Assembly: GCA_030685235.1 (NCBI GenBank)
Contig: MU839096.1
Coordinates: 62,001-126,000 of the forward strand
Origin: Copromyces sp. CBS 386.78
Taxonomy: Eukaryota > Ascomycota > Sordariomycetes > Sordariales > Sordariaceae
Length of the DNA stretch: 64,000 bases
Direction: 5' to 3'
The notes under the pieces were generated by a model. It did no database searches, was not told where the DNA came from, and was given only the letters and a program-made list of their open reading frames with translations. Positions 57,697 through 64,000 of the stretch are shown here, piece by piece (within the stretch, counting starts at the first letter, position 1; every line of letters starts with the position of its first letter). Both the position numbers and the translations under genes were made by a program.

Positions 57697-58954
57697 TTTC
57701 AATCTCTTTTTCTTTTTTTCTCTATCTTGTCTCTGATTCGGGGCCTACGGTCTTTCTGGTAGTTGCCGGAAAATCGGAAGAAGCAAGATCCAGAGGTCGT
57801 CTTCTCTTTCCAGTTGTTTACGAAGCATCAAAGGCATGGCGCACGCGATCAAAAAATACCCCATGGTTGGGCTTAGGCGGGTTTGCTTTGCTAAGGTTTG
57901 GCTTTTGATTTCAACTCGCCGTCTTTTGTTTTGCTCTCTTTTCATTGATTCCCCCTTGAGCTGCTCTTTTTGGTCTATCATGTCTACTAGGCGACACTTG
58001 CGTGTACTGTTCCTGGTAGATGTAGACCTGGATACCAAATCGGAAGAGGAATGAATTGTATCACATTCCCAAATCCTGGATTTCGTGGCTTTTGAGTTCT
58101 GGAGTTCAGGGTTTCTTTTTGCGATGGTTCATTACACGAGACGAGCATGAAATGATGGGGAAGTGAAAGAGGTGGGATTTGACATGAGGTTTGAGATGGG
58201 GGAGACTAGGAATCAGTCATTTAATTCACTCTGCGAGCGCATCAGGTCAGATCATATCCGGTTTCATCATGCTGGTAAGGCACGGCAGGCAGGCAAAGAT
58301 AAGAGTTTCATGGAGGCATTCGTTCCTGATCTTCGACTGATCATATGGTGGTTTGGAAGTGCGAGCGATGATTGATGGTGATCTTTCAAGTTGCTAGGTA
58401 TGGAAGGCACCAACCCAGATGAGACAGACAGATAGGCACTGCGTTATCGCAGTTGTGCCTCATAGGAAGAACACATTGATCAGCCACAAGGGTTTGTTGG
58501 CAATCAGCGTTCATTGGAAGTTGATAGTGAGCGGCAGAACTTGGAAAGGTCGTCACAGAATAGGAAAATCAAAGGAAACAAATCTGAAAGACTCCACGTA
58601 CCATAGTGTTTACGTGTGTATATATGCCTAACATCCCCCATCTCCGAACATGCATGATCTATCTTTATCCCGTAAAAATACGACAATCACATATTTTCAT
58701 GTGGAATCATGCTGCTAAAACTACCTTAGTAATCAACCATCACGGAACGCCAGAAAGGTATAATGTCTTCGATACTCGTAGCAGGCTTAGGACCAACAGT
58801 TGGGCACTTTCTGAAAGTCGAATTGGGATTATCCACTCTTCCATCCTGCCAACTCGCACCAGGCAGGCACTACAGACGCTTGATATACCAGAGCCGATCA
58901 TTGATGGTATACCACCAAAAGAGAAAATGACGCTTAAAGCTCAACGGCCTCAAT

Positions 58955-59335
58955 CCATGTTCCTTTTAGGAAGTCAAAAGCTTCAACATAGTTCTACCTA
59001 CATTGTCTTGTCTCGGTCAATCTCCATTCTCTAGGGATTAGGCGCAAACGGTCACTTTTAAATTCCGTCCCCTTGTTGACTCGAGGCAAAAAAGGCAGGT
59101 CATGGCAGTTGAGAGAGGGGTGTTCATCTCATGTTGATGCCACGGTCAATGTTCCTGTCAGGAAGCCAGACGCTTCAACGGAACATGATGCTCTCATATT
59201 GCCTTAACTTGCCTCTCTTTCACAACATGGTTCAAACGGCTGCAGTTTCAGTGTACTATAATCAGTCAACCAACTCTGTATTCTCAGGCGCAAACGAACC
59301 CTCTTAAAGTCCCTTTGTTGACTCTAACCCAATTC
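58955..59335. repeat. Decayed direct duplication, about 200-240 bp period
   Basis: The segment around 58957-58990 (TGTTCCTTTTAGGAAGTC) recurs around 59150-59185 (TGTTCCTGTCAGGAAGCC), and the segment AGGCGCAAACGG...TTGTTGACTC at about 59040-59083 recurs at about 59287-59323. Many differences are C/T or G/A changes, consistent with RIP on an old duplication. It is non-coding. Confidence 0.5.
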
Positions 59336-59748
59336 CCTTTGTTTGTGGTACATATTGATTCTAAAAGGTATTTCGATTATTTGTTTAACGTTATTGATAT
59401 GATAAGGTAATAGGGTATGGTATAGTAATGTTGTGTGTGGTATGTAGGTAATGTTATGGCCCACTTCGTTATTGAATCCCCCCTCTGGACATGACTGTCA
59501 ACGCCCCTTTAGTCCTGTGACCGTCTAGGTTAAAGGGACGCCCGCCGTTTCATTTCCCGTTCGCTCTGAAGGAAAAGCCAAGAAAATTGCAGCAAAAACA
59601 TAAAAGGATGGGCGAAGATCATGAACCCAAAATCAGGCCGCCCGGTGCGGCAACGATCGAACGATGCTGATGATGGTGCTGCTGCTTCCTTTCTGTCTTC
59701 TTTCTTCTTTTACAACCTGGAGACAAAACGGCGGAAGAGGTCGCGCCC

Positions 59749-60641
59749 CTACTGGGTCTTGAAGAGAAGAATGGCGCAATGGCCGAGGTAGAAGTAGATA
59801 AAGTGCTTGGTCTCTATAGTAAGAGTGAAGCGTATAAGTCAGCGAATCACGTCTGAAAAGATGCAGCAGTTTTCTGTAACCCCTCTGCCCCAGCTGCCGA
59901 GTTCGGACGACAATCATAGTGGTTGCGTGTTTGTACTTTGCGACTCCAGGCGCAAATGCGACCCTCAGGCATCTCAAACCGGGGAAGGAGGGGCTGATAA
60001 GGAGGATGAAGAGAGGGACTGGACTGTGGACAAGGGAAGGGCCTTGCATACCGTGAGTGACGAAGCTGCCGAAGTTACGGCCTACGATGCAATGCCATGT
60101 TGGGCCCTTGCGCTCATCGAACTGTTATACACCCTTTGTCAGCCATGCGATCCCATCACGAGGACTAAGCGGAGCCCTGGCCCATCGATTATAGTGGCGC
60201 CAAGGTTGAATTGGTCGTACCGTCTTCTTGATGTGTTGTGCGATATCCTTCTCGACGGTGAACTTGGCCATGGCCTCCTGGGCTAGAAGGTGTCTCGTCA
60301 GCTCTGGCTGTTCCTGAACTTGCTCGAGTGTCGTTGTCCCGAGCACATACCAACTTCAACAGCCTCTTGCTGCATGTCCTCGGTCTAAATCATAAGTGCG
60401 CCTACGTCAGCATCACGTCGGGCAGGGTTTGTCGTGTGTGATCGTTCGTGAAGGTTACGATTTACCATATCGGCGCTCTTGATCTGGGCTATCCAGCACA
60501 AACATCTCGTCAGCTCATATCCTTCGAGTTTCAGGTGTAGAGAGCACAGCCCCGTTGAAAGGGCCCGTATATGGGTAGCTCACCTTCCAACTTCTCCCTG
60601 GGAGCAGGGGAAAGGCTCTCCTTGAGCTCGTCGCCGCCCAT
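59749..60641 (-). CDS. Dynein light chain LC8 (DYNLL type)
   Basis: Six exons, 60641-60584, 60488-60466, 60384-60351, 60282-60221, 60121-60052 and 59813-59749, join in frame to 103 residues. All five introns (95, 81, 68, 99 and 238 nt) have GT...AG ends; CTGAC branch sites are visible in each. The protein contains the LC8 landmarks in order: [61 protein letters not shown] and ILLFKTQ. LC8 is a homodimeric hub of cytoplasmic dynein and many other complexes. The N-terminus ([19 protein letters not shown]) is longer than in animals (89 residues in total there). Phe replaces the usual Tyr in GS-Y-VTHETKH. No single exon exceeds 70 nt, so the gene is invisible to simple frame searches. Confidence 0.95.
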
Positions 60642-62131
60642 GGTTGTGATGATGTAGGGGTAGTGCGGAGATAACCGTTTGGAGGTTCGTAGATGCGGCG
60701 GGGTTTCTTATTCGAAGGGAGCCGAGATAATCTGCAACGTCAAGGGTTAACCACAAGATGGCTTGATTGAGGCTCAAGCTACAGTCCGGTAGAGAGGTGA
60801 TTGTTGACTGGGTTGGTATATATGAGGAGACGGAAAGGGGGTGACACCATGTGATCCCTGTTGTTTACCCGCCCATGCCCAACTAGGGGTCTCACAACAT
60901 GCGGTAGGATAGGCGCAAACAAGCCGATGTGGTTTCGGTGACAAAGTGACACTGATACCCGAAAACGGTGGTGCGGGATGCCTTACCTCTGGCTTCGTTT
61001 CTTCCTTGTGGTGGGGTTTGCAAAAGATCGCAAAGCTACGAGACCTAGTTGGTGGTTGATAGCAGGCCGGCGTCGAGGTTGTGAAGTGGTACGGAGTCGA
61101 TAGACGATCGGGCGAAGGGGGCGGGTGGTTGGTCGGGTACTCCGTTGGTGGGATGAAGGGACTGGATGTTTCTCGTGTCGGAGTTGTTCTGGGGATGGAC
61201 TCAAAGCGTCAGGTGTGGGCGGTCAGAAAGGGCGGCAGGGCGGCAAGGCGCCCTGAAGTACGTACCTTGCGTTGCAGTCACTGTGACGCCCTGGTTCATC
61301 AAGTGCCTGGGCTCAACTGGGGCTTCTGGGCGTGCTAGGGGGGTGGACGACACCGAACGAATCACCTCAGCACTTGCAACTACACTAAAAAGACTTGGAA
61401 ACGGGAGATGCACCGTGCTGGGTCCATCCATTTTGTCCTTTAACCTCGATTGGACATGATCGATGGTCACTAGAATAGGTATTTGCTTCTTTGGCGATGG
61501 AGAAGACCATCACGACCTCACGGACATTGGACGGTTTTCTGTAGAGGTATATACTTTGGAAGTCAGAAACCTCAAGTGTAGAATGGAAGCTTCCATTCTA
61601 TACATGGGGGCGGGCAAGACCTCACACGGCACCAAGAATGACACCACTCAGGAACACCTTCTCCCGCCCATCGGCGCTATAACATGAGAAAAAGACACCA
61701 TGCAAAGCATAACATCCACATGTTCTCTAGCTGAGGACAGCCGTCCAACAAGATGATGCCAGCCCGGCGACGGGCGCTTGTGAGGCTGGAGACCGGAGAT
61801 CCATGGGTGGTGCCGAACAAAGTGCGCTCCATGTCACCGTGCCACTGGGCTGGCCGGCATGGGCGGGCGGGGCGGTCACCACTCAGCATTCGTCAGGGGA
61901 TCCACTGCAGATAACGAATGGGTCCGCCCGGGCCATCTGCCCGATAAGATAAGGACGCGGCTCCAGTGGGGGCCGGGAAATTTTTATTATGGATGATCGT
62001 GGAAAAAATTTGGGCGAAGATTTCCATTCCCCCAATTACATCAAACCTGCAGTCCTCGGTATCCTCGACGGAATGATCTTGCGGCAAGCCTCCGGTCCAT
62101 CAACTGTCTTGTATAGACAGAGGCTGCAGCA
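60642..62131. other. Intergenic region between LC8 and MRD1
   Basis: This divergent region carries both promoters. A GATAAGATAA pair at about 61944-61953, which would suit a GATA factor, lies 180 bp upstream of the MRD1 ATG. No gene is supported. Confidence 0.45.
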
Positions 62132-64000
62132 ATGGAGTCATCATCAAGAATTTTCGTGAAGAACCTGCCGCCGACCATCACCGAAGCCGACTTTCGCAAG
62201 CACTTCTCGGCTGAGGGTCGCCAGGTCACCGATGTCAAACTTATCCCAGCCCGCCATATTGGCTTTGTCGGCTACAAGTCGGCGGAAGATGCCGCCAGGG
62301 CGGTCAAATACTTCAACCGCTCCTTCATCCGCATGTCCAGGATTTCAGTCGACATAGCGAAACCGGTATGTTCCAGTCTGCCCTCCCACTGGTGGTCAGC
62401 CAAGTCAATACTAACAGAATCCATCAGATCGCAGACTCAATCCCCCATCACAAATCAGCTTCAAGAGGTCCTTCGAAAGATGTCGACCCCAAGAATGCGC
62501 CCACGGTTGCCCCTCCCAGCACCAAGGTAACTGCCGCCGCGGTACCTAAAGACGAGGTTGCCCCAGATGCCCCGAAGAGGAAACTGGATGTTTTGGATGC
62601 AGCCGATCCGAAACTCCAGGAGTACCTCGATGTCATGGGGGCTCACCCATCCAAGAAGATGCGCAATGCCGAGGGCCTTCCCACAACCGTCGACGAAGTT
62701 CTGGCACCAGCTGTGCCTGCCGGCTTGGAGGATGGTGAAAGTGATGATGAATATGAGCAAATCCCCGCCCGTACTCAGAATCAGCCAACACACATCGCTG
62801 ATCAGGAAATGGTCGACGCCCCTCCTGTAGCAGGTGTTGCATCATCTGCGACACCTGCTGCCGTTGAGCCGTCTGAGTCAGCTCCACCAGTGTCTCTCGA
62901 TGCTACCGATGACGACTGGCTCCGCTCGAGGACAAACCGTCTCCTTGACTTGGTCGACCCAGATGATGCCGCTTTCGCTCTTCGTCTAGCTGCCCCTGCA
63001 GCAGCAGCTGCACCTGCTCCTGTGCCCACCGCGTCTGTTGAAAACACGGCGTCGGCAAAGACAGAGGAACATCCCGCCGACGGCTCTAAGGCAACGGCAG
63101 GGACCTCGAAGCAAGACCCCGAGTCCGCTATAAGCATGATTGAAAAGACATCACGGCTTTTCTTGAGGAACCTTAGTTACACCGTCACCGAGGATGATGT
63201 CAGAGAGCACTTCGCCAAGTTTGGCACTCTAGAAGAGGTAAGCCGCAGCATTTCCTTGTTCTTTCCCTTTCGCCCTCTTTATGATGAACCCCTGATAGGG
63301 ACATCTTATGCCAATGGCAAAATGATGTGAATTTGGGCTCAGTATTTTAGTAGATGCCTCGAGTTTCTGATGATAGGGCCGATTATTATCAAAATGTTTT
63401 GGATCGTTGTCGCTTTGAATTCCTGCTGACTCTCTGCGTCAGGTGCATGTCCCGTTGGATAGCAAGGGCCATAGCAAGGGCTTTGCTATGATTCGCTACG
63501 AGAAGCCGGCGTCCGCCATTGCTGCATTCCAGACAGATGGCACTGTCTTTCAAGGCCGGATCGTCCACATCCTGCCCGCCGCTGCCAAGAGGGAGAACAA
63601 GCTGGACGAATTCGCTCTGTCGAAACTGCCTCTCAAAAAGCAGCAGTTGTTGAGGAAGAAGGCTGAGGCTGCTTCGAGCACCTTCAACTGGAACTCCCTC
63701 TTCATGAGCCAAGATGCTGTGAACACGGCAATGGCAGAACGTCTAGGCGTATCAAAGGCAGAGCTTCTCGATCCCACGGATGCGTCAGCTGCTGTCAAGC
63801 AGGCTGTTGCTGAGACAACGGTCATCCAGGAAGCAAAGCAATACTTCGCTGCCAATGGTGTGAACATTGAGGCCTTCAAGACACAACAGCGGGGTGACAC
63901 CACCATCCTTGTCAAGAACATCAAGAACACCACAATTGAGGAGTTGCGATCTCTTTTCGAGGAACATGGTACCGTTCTCCGAGTACTCATGCCACCCAGC
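62132..64000 (+). CDS. MRD1: MRD1, multiple RNA-binding-domain protein of the SSU processome (3' end outside window)
   Basis: Exons 62132-62365, 62428-63237 and 63443 to the window edge give 534 residues and remain open; introns are 62 and 205 nt with CTAAC and CTGAC branches. RRM1 spans about residues 4-78 (SRIFVKNLPPTITEADFRKHFS, HIGFVGYKSAEDA). A long acidic/Ala-Pro-rich linker follows, then RRM2 at about 319-398 (SRLFLRNLSYTVTEDDVREHFAKFG, KGFAMIRYEKPASA), a conserved helical region (FNWNSLFMSQDAVNTAMAERL) and the start of RRM3 (TTILVKNIKNTTIEELRSLF) at the edge. This order is diagnostic of Mrd1 (RBM19 in animals), which binds pre-rRNA and is needed for U3-dependent processing to 18S rRNA in the nucleolus. 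Further RRMs are expected beyond the edge. Confidence 0.95.

Larger units (their letters stand above)
57345..59748. other. Convergent 3' region between ELL and LC8
   Basis: It contains the T tract at 57608-57693 and a decayed direct duplication at about 58950-59335 (units about 200-240 bp apart). No gene is supported; the poly-Phe frame over the T tract is an artefact. Confidence 0.5.

Noticed and set aside
57531..57908. Frame with a poly-phenylalanine stretch
   Set aside because: It is a translation of the T tract and has no other coding evidence.
1..64000. CRISPR array, prophage, bacterial operon, 5S rRNA gene or secondary-metabolite cluster
   Set aside because: No regularly spaced repeats, no rRNA sequence and no polyketide or peptide synthetase were seen; gene structure is clearly fungal.

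Overview
The window is nuclear DNA of a filamentous ascomycete, most likely a sordariomycete close to Neurospora or Sordaria. The support is: short introns (about 50-110 nt, a few of 140-260 nt) with GTRNGT-like donors, CTRAC branch sites and AG acceptors in almost every gene; an intron-bearing tRNA-Ile(AAU); gene families typical of Pezizomycotina (DUF3716, DUF1479, FMP46/DUF1687); and scattered small defective repeats. Gene models were built by hand by joining exons across splice signals, and reading frame was checked at every junction.

Layout. 1-3.2 kb: two tandem minus-strand paralogues of a lineage-specific DUF3716-type family (one cut by the window edge, one with an in-frame stop) separated by tRNA-Ile and a decayed copy of its 3' half. 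3.4-3.6 kb: a degenerate 20-bp tandem repeat. 4.5-8.8 kb: a large RRM-like, low-complexity protein whose reading frame continues past an in-frame TAG. 9.8-10.4 kb: FMP46-type mitochondrial thioredoxin-fold protein. 11.9-14.8 kb: a small hydrophilic protein and a metal-dependent amidohydrolase. 15.9-16.1 kb: a 55-residue secreted cysteine-rich protein. 18.4-19.2 kb: BAP31/Yet. 19.8-23.4 kb: a DUF1479 oxygenase and a helix-hairpin-helix protein. 24.5-24.8 kb: a 298-bp MITE with perfect 37-bp terminal inverted repeats. 25.2-32.3 kb: a small C2H2 protein, an isopenicillin-N-synthase-like oxygenase, UTP17/NAN1 and RPB10, the last two divergent. 37.3-39.8 kb: a conserved fungal protein of unknown function. 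43.7-45.0 kb: a family-16 protein methyltransferase. 45-54.9 kb: almost 10 kb with no convincing protein gene. 54.9-57.3 kb: transcription elongation factor ELL. 59.7-60.6 kb: dynein light chain LC8 in six exons. 62.1 kb to the end: MRD1, cut by the window edge.

Several genes serve ribosome production and transcription: UTP17 and MRD1 act on pre-rRNA, RPB10 is shared by RNA polymerases I, II and III, and ELL acts on polymerase II. UTP17 and RPB10 share a 371-bp promoter region.

The most interesting item is a pair of related, apparently unannotated RNA loci at about 40.75-40.92 kb and 46.64-46.82 kb. Both have an upstream TATAAGGTCC, an A box, an identical 17-nt core, a B box and a terminal T run. 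This is the layout of RNA polymerase III genes, but neither folds as a normal tRNA. A third, degraded match lies near 3.44 kb.
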